Positions 54,401 through 60,855 of a stretch of 64,000 nt of DNA are shown in pieces. Location of the stretch: positions 237,547 to 301,546 of the forward strand of contig NZ_FNVB01000008.1 of assembly GCF_900108315.1 (NCBI RefSeq), read 5' to 3'. The position numbers were made by a program, and so were the translations under genes. The notes under the pieces were generated by a model. The model did no database searches and was not told the DNA's origin. It saw only the letters and a list, made by a program, of their open reading frames with translations. Position 1 is the stretch's first letter, and each line of letters starts with the position of its first letter. Source of the stretch: Saccharopolyspora kobensis (GTDB taxonomy: Bacteria > Actinomycetota > Actinomycetes > Mycobacteriales > Pseudonocardiaceae).

Positions 54401-57400
54401 CAGGATCTCGCCCGCACCGCCGACCCGGATGCCGGGCTCGGCACCCATCGTGGTGCTGCTCTCCTGCAGGTCCTCCAAGGTGCTGCGGGAGTCGGTCCCG
54501 ATGCTTCCGGTGAACGGCCCCAGGTCCTCGTAGCCGCGGAACTTCGGCTTGAAGTGCGCGGTTACCTCGGCGGGCTTGGTGCTCTGCCAGAACCGGAACT
54601 TGGGCAGCAGCCGGCCGTGCTCGGACTTGTGCGTGATGGAGAACCCGTGCGGCAGCGAATGCGCCGAGGCCTCCTCGAACTTGCCCGCGTTGATGCTGTC
54701 GCTGAGGTTGTGCCACAGAACCTTGTCCTGCCGGACGCTGTCCGGCACGTTGCTGAGCACGTGCTTGTGCAGGTCACCGAGCTTCACCATGTCGATCGCG
54801 GCGACCAGTTCGGTCAGCTTCGTCGGCAGGTCCACCGCGTCGGCGCGGCTGGGGGTGCTGTTGCGCACCGCGTCGACCGCCGGGCCGACGTTCTCCTTCG
54901 GGTAGGCCACCAGCGAGGAACCGAACGGCACCTGCCCGGTGGAGCCGGTGTCGCCGGACTTGGTCAGCTCTTCCCAGTGCAGCACCGCGTCGACGTCGAA
55001 GGTCTTCTTCGCCGAGCTGATCTTCATCGTGCCCGACACGTCGTCGGAGTAGCGGGAGCCGTACTTGTTCCCGCGTTCCCCACCGGTGGTGAGGGTGGGA
55101 GTCACGCCGATGACGGCCTGAGCCGCGCCCAGCGCCGCGCCGATCACGCCGTTGAACGCCGTCTTCCGGGCGTTCTCGACGCTCTGCTCGAACTTGGTGC
55201 TGGATTCGGTGACGCTCTTCTGCTGGACGTTCGTGTCCGCTTCGGCCTGGTGCAGGCCGGTGAAGTCCAGCGTCAGGACGATGTCCTTCTGGACCGTCTC
55301 GACGCCGTCGGCGGTCAGCTCCTGCGTGTCGACCATGAACAGCTTGCCCTGGGAGAGGTCCTGCAAGAACCCCATCTCGCCCCGGTTGTTGATGAGGTGG
55401 GCGAACTGGTCGCGCAGGGAGTTCACCGCCACCGAGTTGGTGAACGGCAGCTTCTGCACCACCTTCCCGGCGAGCTGCTCTGCCGCCTCCTCCCGGTTCA
55501 GCCCGCCACCGGGCCCCGGCACGACGTCGAACATCCGCAGCAGCCGCGTGTTGCGCGCCGCGATGAACCCGTCCCGGACCAGGCTGGTGGGAACTTCCGG
55601 CGGCAGCCGCTGCAAGAGGTCCAACGCCTGCTGGAAGTTCTTCCGCAGGTCACCGGCACCGTGCTCGGGCACCTCCAGCTTCGGGGCGTCCGAGAACTTG
55701 CCGAAGTCCTTGAGGAACTCCTCGACCGGCTGGACGTCGTCGAAGTCCGCCAGCTGCTCGCCGGCGGACTTCTCCACCGAGCTCTGGTGCGAGCTGCCGG
55801 GCGCATCGGCGGACTGGTTCGGCGTCGCGGTGTCCTCGCCGTCGAAGAAGGTCAGCGGGGAGGTTTCGGCCTGCTGGGTGCTGGCCGCGTCGGGCTGGAC
55901 CATCGTCGCGGGCCGGGAGAACTCCGCGAGCGAGTGCGTCCGGTCGCCGGGGCCGAACCGCAGGAGCTTCAACGCCTGCGGGGGCAGCTCGACCTGCTCC
56001 TCGTGGAAACCGCCGTCCTTGTCGGACACCGTCGTGACGTCGGTGACGCTGGTGACCAGGTTCGCCAGCTCCGGATGGGAGGCGAGGTAGCCGAGCGCCG
56101 CGGTCCAGATGATGTCCGGCCGCTCGTGCTTGGACACCAGCTCGTTCACCAGCGTCAGGTGCAGGTCCCCGTCGCGGCTGTGCAGCTCCTTCACCAGCGT
56201 CTGGACCACGTTCTTGGTCAGCGCGATGGACGCGGGCAGGTCGTCGGCACCGATGGCCGGGCCCGCCGACTCCGGTTTGGTCCAAGAGCTGCCGCTGCGC
56301 ATCGCATCGCTCGGCGACTGCGGGAATCCCTTCACCCCGCCGAGACCGAGTTCCGCGGCCATCGCCTCCATGGCGTTCGGGCCGGTCTGGAACATCACGA
56401 TGTGGCGGCGCGCGGGGAAGATGTTGAGGGCGTAGTCGTGGTAGGGGCCCGGACCGGCCTCCGCGTCGTGGTTCTGCTGGAACTGGGGGATCAGCTCGGA
56501 CTGCGTCTTGAGGTAGTTGGCGCCGAGGTGGTCCAGGTAGAAGTCCGCGAACGGGTGCCCCTTGCCCATCACGAAGAGGTCGTTGCCCGCGTTGCCGTTG
56601 TCGAGGACGTGCACGCCGTACCCCGGACCGCTGGTGGCCACCTGAGCGGCTTCGGCGAAGTAGTCCTTGCCGGTGCGGTACTCGCCGTCGCTGTACACGC
56701 CGCCGAAGCGCTTGAGCAGTTCCATCCGCAGGATGTCGCTGGCCGCGGCGTAACCGGCCTTGGTCTGCTTCACCATCTCGGACTGGAACGGTTGCTGCAG
56801 TTTCATCGGCGCCGCGGCGTTGAACACCTCGTCGACGTTCGCCAGGATCACGCCGTTCTCCTGCGCCCACGTCTTCATCTCGCGCACGGCGTGCGTCGGC
56901 GGCTTGGCGAACTGGTCCCGCGGCACGTCGGTCCAGAGCACGACCTTGCCGTGAGCGCCGAGGGCCTTGGCCGAGCGCTCCAGGTTCGCCATCATCGTCG
57001 CCTTGCCGGTGGCGGCCGACGATCGATCGGTGATCGGGCCGCCGAGCCAGATCGAGTGCCGCAGGTGCGGCATCTCCAGCTGCTTCGGCAGCGGCGTGAC
57101 GTTGGCCGGTGCCCACTGCTGCTGGGCGTCGGGGCGGTAGACCGACACCGGGACCGGGCTGCCGACCAGCTCCTCAGCGGCGAGCCCCGGCGGGATCTGC
57201 GGCGCGAAGTCCAGCCGATCGGGATCGCGGGGCGCCGCGTGCGCGAGGTCGAGCTTCTCCAGCAGGTGGACGCCCTGCTGCGCGGTCAGGTTCTCGAAGC
57301 CGGGCCCGTAATCACCGGTGGGCACGAACGACGGTGCCGGGTCGAGCAGTCCGAACAGGTCCTGCTCCAGGACGGTGTCCGGGTTCGAGTCCTGCTCGGC

Positions 57401-59941
57401 GATGAACATCCCGTTGTCCAGCAACGACGTCGTCGCCGGCACGTCGTCGGCAGCGCCCAGCTCGTCGTTGAGCGCGGCGCGCTCGTCCGGCGTCGTACCC
57501 AGCAGGTCGATGTTGAGCGTGTTCCGCTGGAACTGCTCGTGCTCTTCCGGGGGGACGAAGCGCGGTTTCCCGGGATCCTCCTGCCACTCATCGACGTTCT
57601 GCTGCTCGGGAGTGGGTTCGACCGGATTCGGGTTGTTCGCGTCGGGAAGTTCCGTCGAGTGGATCTGCGCGGTGTCGGTCTGCGCGGTGTCGGTCTGCGC
57701 GCTGTAGGTGTTCGGCTCGGAGCTGGTCACGACCGGTGTCGGCCGGCGCTGGTCGTCGACGTTGGTGTTCGGCTGGTTCGGCGAGCCGTTGTCCGTCGAC
57801 GGGGCGGAACCGGATTCGGGGACGGACGTCGTCAGCTGGGGAACGGGCTGCGCCTGGGTGTTCTCGGTGTTCGGCGAGGTCTGCGCGGAGAAGTCCGGCG
57901 GAGCCGAGTTGTGCAGCGAGGTGCTCGGGCCGCCCGCCTTCGGCGTGACCTGCGTGTTCGGCGTGGTGCCCTGGTTGGGCTGCGGGCCCGCCGTCGTCTG
58001 GACCTGGGTCGGCGGTGCGACACCGGACGGCGTGGTCACGGCCTGGTGGTCGTTGCCCTGCACCTCGGACTGCTGCACGTTGGTGCCGCGGTTCCCGTGC
58101 TCGTCCAGTTCGAGCACGTCACCGTCGAAGTCGTCGGGAGAGCTGTCCCGGTCGTCGACCGGGCCGGTTTCGGTGAGGACGCCTTCCGGTGCGGAGTGCT
58201 GCGAACCGGTGCTGCTCGGGAACTCGCCGAGGCTCTCCGAGGAGCTCTCGGTGTCGGCCATCCACCACTGGATCGCGTCATCCTCGGCCGCGGAATTGTG
58301 CTCCGTCGACGACGTGTTCGCAGACGTCGAGCCGTTCCCGTTCGAGGTGTCGCCGCCGGGCGGCTGGTTGCCCCCGGTGGGCGATCCGCCGAGCTTGGTC
58401 GCGTCGGACTCGGTCGGGACGTTGGCACCGGTGGCCCCGTCCGCCGTGGACATGCCCGGAGGCCCCCACACCGCTTGCTTGAGCTTGTCCGAGAGCGGAT
58501 CGCCGACGAACTGCTCGCCCAGCGACTCGGCGGCACCCATCACCGCGCCACCGGTGAAGCTGTACCAGCTGACCTTGAACTCTTTCTCGTCGCCGAAGAA
58601 CAGGTTGTTGAAGCCCTCGCTGAGCACGCCGTGCGCGCCGTGCACCGGTGACCCCAGCACCGAGGTGCCGAGCATGAACAGCTTGCCGGGCTTGTGGTGG
58701 TCGTTGACCGCCTTCTGGAGGGCCTCCGGGTACTTCTTGACCAGCGACTCGACGGTTTCCTTGCCCAGCTCCTTCTGGTACGGGGCGAGCACCTCGTCGA
58801 GATCCTTCGACAGCACGTGCACCGGGTTCTTGCCGATGTTCTTGGTGATCTTCTCGGCGACCTGCTCGCCCAGCTCCTTGGCCTGCTGCTTGCCCGCGTT
58901 CTCACCGAGTTTCTCGGCGAACTTCTCACCGAAGTTCTTGGCGAAGACCTCGCCGAGCTGGTTCTTGAAGTTGAACCCCGCACCGGCGCTGAGCTTGCCG
59001 AGGCCCTTGATCCCGGAGAAGTTGGCGATCTTCGGGTTTCCGAACCCGGTCATCATGTAGGTCGAGAAGTTCTTGGTCGTCGACGCCATGCCGGCCCCGA
59101 ACTTGGCGTTCTGCTCGCCGAAGGCGTCCTTGACGCCCTTGCCCAGGAAGTCGTCGAAGTCCTGCAGCTTGCTGCCGATCTTGTTGAACGGCGCAATCTT
59201 GTTCATGAACTTGCTGTTGAACGCCTTGCCCAACAGCTTGGTCAGGGTCTTGCCCAAGGCCTGCGCGCCCAGCGAGGCGATACCGCCGAGCGCACCGGAG
59301 ATCGCCGCACCCTTCATCGCCGCATCGGTGAGGTCCTGATCCCACCCGTCGCGCAGCCCCTGGTCGATCTGCCACTGCTGGGTGGCGGCATCCAGGATCG
59401 CGGCGAAGATCGTTTCCATCGCCAGCGAGATGATCGTCGCGATGAGCAGCTGCATCAGCAGCCGGAGCACGGCCTGCGCGAGGGCTCTGATCGACGCGAT
59501 CTTCAGCAGCGAGAGCCCGCCGGTGGGCACCGCCAGGGCGATGGCGATCGCGATCTCGATGGCCATGAAGATCAGCTGCGCGATGGCCTGGATCTTCATG
59601 TACTCGACCTGCGCGGCGACGTTGCGCAGGTACTTGTACATCCCGCGGGCGCCCTTGACGGCCGTCTCCAGCGGGATCTGCCCCTCCTTGCCGGGGGTGA
59701 TGTACTGGTTGGCGTACTCGCCGAAGGCCTTCGCGAACTCGCCCTCGGTGGAGTTCTTGATGGCGTTGACGAACTCGTGCAGGTGGGTCTGCAGCGATTC
59801 GAGTTCACCGGCCAGGTCCTGGTACTGCTCGGCCAGCGCCCGCAGCCGGTCCTCGTCGGCCTCCGGCCACTGCGAGCCGGTGAGGCCGGCGAACGCTTCA
59901 GCGTGTTCGGGTGGGATGTACAACGCCACGGCCGAGCACAT
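42458..59941 (-). CDS. Giant 5,827-residue T7SS multi-enzyme effector
   Basis: One uninterrupted 17.5-kb frame; ATG 59,941, or GTG 59,929 with better spacing. Order: WXG-like helical start (WPEADEDRLRALAEQYQDLA) and hydrophobic helices (100-190); Pro/Ser/Thr linker (about 540-830); TcdA/TcdB-like glycosyltransferase (about 950-1,210) with HSIWLGG at W965, SDILRMELLKRFGGVY and D1085-G-E1087 in the DXD position; two paralogous modules (about 1,460-3,060 and 3,170-4,800); a clan-CD cysteine peptidase-like domain with H4961 (INAHA) and C5005 (LLACSSG); and two R-S-E ADP-ribosyltransferase domains, R5161/S5208/E5252-Q-E5254 and R5614/S5666/E5705-R-E5707. Actinobacterial giants annotated 'lonely Cys domain' look related. 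It is probably exported by a T7SS and cut to release toxic parts. Activities are unproven. Confidence 0.88.
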   Translation of the reverse strand: MCSAVALYIPPEHAEAFAGLTGSQWPEADEDRLRALAEQYQDLAGELESLQTHLHEFVNAIKNSTEGEFAKAFGEYANQYITPGKEGQIPLETAVKGARGMYKYLRNVAAQVEYMKIQAIAQLIFMAIEIAIAIALAVPTGGLSLLKIASIRALAQAVLRLLMQLLIATIISLAMETIFAAILDAATQQWQIDQGLRDGWDQDLTDAAMKGAAISGALGGIASLGAQALGKTLTKLLGKAFNSKFMNKIAPFNKIGSKLQDFDDFLGKGVKDAFGEQNAKFGAGMASTTKNFSTYMMTGFGNPKIANFSGIKGLGKLSAGAGFNFKNQLGEVFAKNFGEKFAEKLGENAGKQQAKELGEQVAEKITKNIGKNPVHVLSKDLDEVLAPYQKELGKETVESLVKKYPEALQKAVNDHHKPGKLFMLGTSVLGSPVHGAHGVLSEGFNNLFFGDEKEFKVSWYSFTGGAVMGAAESLGEQFVGDPLSDKLKQAVWGPPGMSTADGATGANVPTESDATKLGGSPTGGNQPPGGDTSNGNGSTSANTSSTEHNSAAEDDAIQWWMADTESSSESLGEFPSSTGSQHSAPEGVLTETGPVDDRDSSPDDFDGDVLELDEHGNRGTNVQQSEVQGNDHQAVTTPSGVAPPTQVQTTAGPQPNQGTTPNTQVTPKAGGPSTSLHNSAPPDFSAQTSPNTENTQAQPVPQLTTSVPESGSAPSTDNGSPNQPNTNVDDQRRPTPVVTSSEPNTYSAQTDTAQTDTAQIHSTELPDANNPNPVEPTPEQQNVDEWQEDPGKPRFVPPEEHEQFQRNTLNIDLLGTTPDERAALNDELGAADDVPATTSLLDNGMFIAEQDSNPDTVLEQDLFGLLDPAPSFVPTGDYGPGFENLTAQQGVHLLEKLDLAHAAPRDPDRLDFAPQIPPGLAAEELVGSPVPVSVYRPDAQQQWAPANVTPLPKQLEMPHLRHSIWLGGPITDRSSAATGKATMMANLERSAKALGAHGKVVLWTDVPRDQFAKPPTHAVREMKTWAQENGVILANVDEVFNAAAPMKLQQPFQSEMVKQTKAGYAAASDILRMELLKRFGGVYSDGEYRTGKDYFAEAAQVATSGPGYGVHVLDNGNAGNDLFVMGKGHPFADFYLDHLGANYLKTQSELIPQFQQNHDAEAGPGPYHDYALNIFPARRHIVMFQTGPNAMEAMAAELGLGGVKGFPQSPSDAMRSGSSWTKPESAGPAIGADDLPASIALTKNVVQTLVKELHSRDGDLHLTLVNELVSKHERPDIIWTAALGYLASHPELANLVTSVTDVTTVSDKDGGFHEEQVELPPQALKLLRFGPGDRTHSLAEFSRPATMVQPDAASTQQAETSPLTFFDGEDTATPNQSADAPGSSHQSSVEKSAGEQLADFDDVQPVEEFLKDFGKFSDAPKLEVPEHGAGDLRKNFQQALDLLQRLPPEVPTSLVRDGFIAARNTRLLRMFDVVPGPGGGLNREEAAEQLAGKVVQKLPFTNSVAVNSLRDQFAHLINNRGEMGFLQDLSQGKLFMVDTQELTADGVETVQKDIVLTLDFTGLHQAEADTNVQQKSVTESSTKFEQSVENARKTAFNGVIGAALGAAQAVIGVTPTLTTGGERGNKYGSRYSDDVSGTMKISSAKKTFDVDAVLHWEELTKSGDTGSTGQVPFGSSLVAYPKENVGPAVDAVRNSTPSRADAVDLPTKLTELVAAIDMVKLGDLHKHVLSNVPDSVRQDKVLWHNLSDSINAGKFEEASAHSLPHGFSITHKSEHGRLLPKFRFWQSTKPAEVTAHFKPKFRGYEDLGPFTGSIGTDSRSTLEDLQESSTTMGAEPGIRVGGAGEILPNVQIAPTAHIGAGATSKHTDTNKVAWSDKQKLLEAGPPMRLVRLDASFQVDLETREFGATKTVAKDLGESRDGAYYVTVEESKYQALVDELDAALANQKPRPAEPTPKPEPDPQRKKALSDAVSNGGLVSGLKYIDQADQVFDKTLDLITGHLRKQGVELTAADLRDLKRQLSALNARDLAAGFNRFTHPDGELPDQPLKLTVDHGKRHYQITVDGVLGDVLAEHKKDNLVSTGTSSYSTGWRERDKNTIGIRGTLSALVRARLSSEGYGRPNYVGAGVTAQVKGEVHKLGGHLSAFGHEDKVKYTGPGSIVERGVRFEVQVEETLDVSLGDRLKKAVTKPGDLVAVAQSQIKTDLGKVQVDAVTGHQVPDFLIDAQSELTGGDPLHGGALQEHLQQNPKELHGGVLVWSPDHYQQLNGEFKDLQTKLGNDSKLWLTKEYANAVDLTRQWFDVAQQSAGQGPQTRNLGSERGYLFDRRGAGSIEFKYFNPTPLPVVEGMTWQHVNTSEKSVHEGEGAGIAGDAGISVLFGAGEFGMSAGYQADRGDRDTHSGAGKVTSAPTPSPVLLYKADQLATMSWATWQELWGQSGNHGADVAPKLVKATQDHVEVLFPNSSVVAVTAEQAVAQGLPLPEDWQPPTVEPVARPGGVPVLNGLGHGLDKDVKVLDFSLQDEKNLADRVTEKIEKHFSKLAPPTAVNAQTSTEPAVGSTKPSAFGAILRANGLNGLNSTGVVQQILKGGWEHSFTRGNFFSGSTRYTVKVTFEPDGNPVQLVHHPVADPGDNPVPPVEKPTGGSAETSGSSAVEHQGARSVKFTVGGIARPMIPSGSGSTGPAVVAGGHLSDGVEVSNTVTDNYQHRSRTGDAAQFEQPGKFKIELIKVSKPALLVSELTNGHAGGERFRNPDSRTVHTDAFAGKVRLEVPEGLLNTGTAAQTQGVATQVDPETGKVPGEITDEVRGSSSFNLAKVVPGDLAAKVGALIGKSGHREHSAFSPGTEHRAKLDALLSQDMLLGNPHKFAGPDGHSVKFELPEGTRNEQVKLKVKMRFANPVHDATWDLPAKQQKHDQKRATDYAETEEQAAYAGLGYAALQPPANNNAAIQLNYKGAGRGGDQSTFKLEGNEKASKATLERFHSDVVYEIEVHKQLRGGGWTKVGGETLLYEKSAAFDVDSADAVKFRPQQPNGTGGPANGVTFWDGAGDSPTSTDIPPNADELTGGDPEYAAYVANLLELADAETPEAFDALVQSLRNSLPQPDALSGSDESLNLSELEFGTPIQAHAQSLRGSSDEQLDESGSQVESVSSSQLAAMDHDIRERLARLHRSVNFDARTPVPLARDNAVTTDAGLVAVGEQSVGDLTAAGEKLVGMIVGAVDGSLVRPLTQAEQAALDALPAHLTKLAAGDGLNGLLSKKIWLPLGGGRNLSLDLIPNSATHLANLDPGSPVQKTVLETTPSAGASASHAHKTGVNLTGGVIADVAAGGLLYVLPLVNVSGETTNKVGTTQTESNLHVRKTRFTDVFEVGFEVRTTLHQAGADPVAVTGKLPEKLQLAYPAEAVGPESTDAPHLLPPGGQAKPLPAEALTLIANVESYTNLRDFQDTVLTGIANAVPHAGGLIKKHADRLSDAGLMDNYLRGVAAKLSVQVSGVVPKDPNRPAVEQLGPKADAVARYVRNKVANNDHRIDLKTTGELHLTAFQKVSTAEIDAGNTHRNSFGTSSSVTSTGSFLVGVTVRGLQAIESLMDKVHGRKGQVGANFDLRMSSSQSKGVTAGTKAFFKEKSFHTSEATRYRLDLRLDHTTSIEVGGKARPDKPEGSHVISAYVWVRNTDATKFENLLDAAMADAPHRPPLPAPSPLTPERKRDLRTLVGNGRLTDLRHLHGSGQVLGNALSAVRDLLLRDTSLTAEQRLKLYDEAREKLADLDPVKLVRAAHKIGTTSISTEVELNGHTYVVHSDRPPGEAVAEFAEQLAKQDIPLGDQEWLEVLDQLEANQQQRARARDEHAHTVEFDLGGKKVEVSVTGRPKDIRSAEHIEHASLSSTRGTEVSASNSTSNTFSLSGVLNARFRIQHATEGVASRLHFNLNGGGRLTGSANTGSTAGSAAAHEVKAAYRGPAVLLQQDLDLDVKLAVTGKNGVERTYNSTVGTVAEYLVPEFKAAHADELHAGTTEILPAGADLSELGPQLGAGKAVILSSPVVKIKQLLQTYSKDLQLAGAAGQKTSWGNWIDQHKQLPVVRAATAIASKLPFGGGPKFHVPTDPDAFATALAAAEHGPQLLAKGIKPGTWGHYDLVVSESANVKLYGSKVIGEIPPDLLKISSANKLSSNAAFSHGDSIGGGGDLHLGAGGLDGIASYSKSAGTGETSSRSGWWKTTQQVAPGEKLVMVLAHAVVDQQVTAGQHALHSDALNPYPAHGSTLTKSYLLRDSHVLVMTERDANAWLENSFAPPTPGTLRPAPGLADLGKSVSADVTVQDLVAGQPLGQPFVDALAEHAPALVRDGNQVAVELLKHLDHPAVQQKLLNGGETLYLRAAKKWGGRFFGLHVWAEPAPGWKEHQHSMVRPLPGSKAVTENQHSEGEQHMLSSSTSKAGTLAFNVLPGTDDPLVFPGPSAQWGKSSSKSTELSTGFAQQHGSRSERSDTDVEVDVPVTLHYEIKQYSVGSYLYETIAPSFFRKMQATPVPMPEGTGTAPAVAKLRMPEYLLDLPSTGSALRPGGFPEEKQGEDLTAKVRNAKSLQVVKQNLDGVVDLAAEVIGKAAKSGGKVLPAAQRFAGPASPHRMQLEELFSGTAMVSKPQDFMKGEVITSLQLAEKFLASDYVVGLKYKLDKPVLVEQVGTSGGESLQGGVFSSTETTSKSTGLVHGAGEVTMRDIGYISPDVVSGHKHTTTAESNDGIDLQGRTRSGGETRYVYAFDVQYTATAWVVSAFGETNHHQDAVREGGLLLSFTKEEAEAMGLPLPPEPGQGPAPIAGPSRQPVPVAGPSRSPEPVPQNWDASQISDGEPVPDIQQLFVDELNTKPVDDELVQGFIDGEAVHVKASEITAREVRDNNDELFGVSFAKDRDFQDFQKWAAHADSAPTTNYSVPHADLDKVAKEVQNPASAAGYLQTVPWESGRSPFVINAHATDKLFTVTHRDGRTVKLPGASFAKVVKHYGYFAANRDYLLLACSSGKLTEPGGSAYDFQQALAQFDSGAVHAPSGKVGTKLHGSTPSTVLADSGTWNTFGNARPAPTPQQIAPPAPETAPQQESEQPIRWHSDSGQSMENAVFTALTPQAASTNSAEPMDLDPGALQTPPFDGKLNEFLHEKDITGGFVQTEPGITAFRWLDEHPALVLKYGLQPKDASLRKYEGGLSPASIETHVTGLGETQFVSTTTDKNYRHNKRRYRYEIRAPRPGIDIRETFKKRNISWSAASWEQEAAFLGTIAPENIVEVTEVDGTGAPKTVVWSASNGPLAFNPLPLIRDVRPEGPSDETPKNTRKNTAENLAEDLVEAEIRAYKAEHRQAPVLDAQKVAEFRTRYADALRNGRGAEIDLIQQELHQEINGGPTEQLNFWSADDDPAPIEGWGAPTKIKHDGVEIGYFVQDRGRVLLVDRLGAAHLGTRQDLGEEVLLTFGAPPRSEQLFYRPATGEISSTGQSRITLGERKKVTGANKHLEHEIRERWTTPKPMGDEVIQLSSDERWFRTARDDGSVEISAFGVWDTSTFKATVDGSTYNWWSGNEIVAFTRMGEFHPVEPGIKTLTSFAWSSNQPPAAVTEVAVDQIVPRPVVLAEPKFTFRVDRRSPDQILSSAGDPESPGFHPLNPANTTSSGQNISLVEFVATNKSSMFVSTSLASYFKLGAGKWRYWIFAPGGIAVNQTLSFGAKMPHEREIAFAGGVDEKFVVGYEFFGNEPVVVGNVTYQPNEFVLNANVFAGMPPEYAAKAASELIAVEVLAYIQKNSKRNAVAVVDQRTLARFNTPLQEALANQDGTRFNQVLAELREEIARFGTPA

Positions 59942-59992
59942 CCCCTTCCCGATCGCGCCACCCCGCCGCGGGGCGGTCTGCTGCTGGAGCCG

Positions 59993-60325
59993 TCAGTTCC
60001 CGGTCTCGATGCTGTTCGCCGACTGCGAGTTGTAGTCGGACTGCTTGTCGTGGTTGTCGGCCGCTTGCTGGCCCTTCTCGGTGGTCAGGTTGAACAGCTT
60101 GCTGAGCGAGTCGAGCATCCCGGTGATGTTGCTGTTCAGGTTCTTGGCCTCCTTCTTGATGGACCGGGCGGTCTCGTCGTCGTTGCCAGCGGCCACCTGC
60201 AGCTCAGCGTCCATCCCCTCCCAGATCTCGCAGGCCTTCTTGAGGGCCATCTCGGAGGAGCCGAGCGCGGCGAACTTCTGCTTCAGGTCGACCGGGATGG
60301 CGATGATCTCGTTGTCACCTGCCAT
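59993..60325 (-). CDS. WXG100-like small secreted protein
   Basis: 110 residues, helical, with a W-E-G turn (CEIWEGMDAELQVAAG) between two helices, the WXG100 hairpin layout, and a polar Asn/Ser/Gln tail. Such proteins are T7SS substrates that form helical dimers with partners or with the N-terminus of large effectors. It lies 50 bases upstream of the giant gene and overlaps the YbaB gene by 11 bases. Confidence 0.75.
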   Translation of the reverse strand: MAGDNEIIAIPVDLKQKFAALGSSEMALKKACEIWEGMDAELQVAAGNDDETARSIKKEAKNLNSNITGMLDSLSKLFNLTTEKGQQAADNHDKQSDYNSQSANSIETGN

Positions 60326-60743
60326 TGCGGTTGCTCTCCTTCAGCCAGGACGAGGCCTCCTGCTGCATGTCCAGCAGCGGGGCCAGGAAGTCGCCCCACG
60401 GCGACTCGTCGCGGAACTGCTTGCGCAGCTCGGCGGTGTCGCCCAGGTGCGGCCGGATCGCCTCGTTGATCTCCGATTGCAGCTGCCGCTGGGCCTCGGA
60501 CACGATCTTCACGATCGCCGCGGCCAGCTCGGCCTTGGGCATCGAGCGGTACCGCTCGTCGTGGAACTCCAGTTTGGACAGTTCACCGCCGACGCCGACC
60601 GTCGCCGTCACCATCCGGTCCTTGGAGCGCACCGAGGCGGTCCGCTTGGACAGGTCGTCCTCGACCCGCTGCAGCTCCTCGCGCTGCTTGTTCAGCTCGG
60701 CGAGCGTCTCGTCGAGCTGCGACTGCAAGCTGCCGAAGTTCAT
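60315..60743 (-). CDS. YbaB/EbfC-family protein
   Basis: 142 residues from ATG 60,743. QLDETLAELNKQREELQRVE, then the strand VTATVGVGGELSKLEFHDER, MPKAELAAAIVKIVSEAQRQ match the YbaB/EbfC DNA-binding fold. Copies inside WXG100 operons are common in actinomycetes and may act as chaperone or regulator rather than nucleoid protein. The C-terminus (SWLKESNRN) has a helical extension. Confidence 0.82.
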   Translation of the reverse strand: MNFGSLQSQLDETLAELNKQREELQRVEDDLSKRTASVRSKDRMVTATVGVGGELSKLEFHDERYRSMPKAELAAAIVKIVSEAQRQLQSEINEAIRPHLGDTAELRKQFRDESPWGDFLAPLLDMQQEASSWLKESNRNGR

Positions 60744-60784
60744 CCCGTGCTCCTCACATCCGGTGACCGCGCCGCGCGGAGCAT

Positions 60785-60828
60785 GCGATTTCAATGGAGG
60801 TCGGACGTCCGATCTCCATTGAAATCGC
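60785..60828. repeat. 44-bp near-perfect palindrome in the T7SS operon
   Basis: The sequence is symmetrical about 60,806/60,807 with one G-T pair (60,800/60,813) in 22. It starts GCGATTTCAATGGAG and its centre is GGACGTCC. It lies between the stop of the 716-residue substrate (60,856) and the start of the YbaB gene (60,743). As RNA it would be an almost loop-free 22-bp hairpin; as DNA, a large operator. No T run follows. Confidence 0.85.
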
Positions 60829-60855
60829 GAATCCCCACGGTCGGTCGGCTGATCG

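Noticed and set aside
57660..57700. Short direct repeat (CAGACCGACACCGCG twice) in the giant gene
   Set aside because: It lies in the disordered Pro/Ser/Thr linker and encodes AQTDT twice; ordinary linker expansion.
43238..58651. Very long rightward frames antisense to the giant gene (1,859 and 2,694 codons)
   Set aside because: They mirror the codon bias of the real gene in high-GC DNA, contain Arg/Gly/Val/Leu-rich text with no domains, and have no plausible starts.
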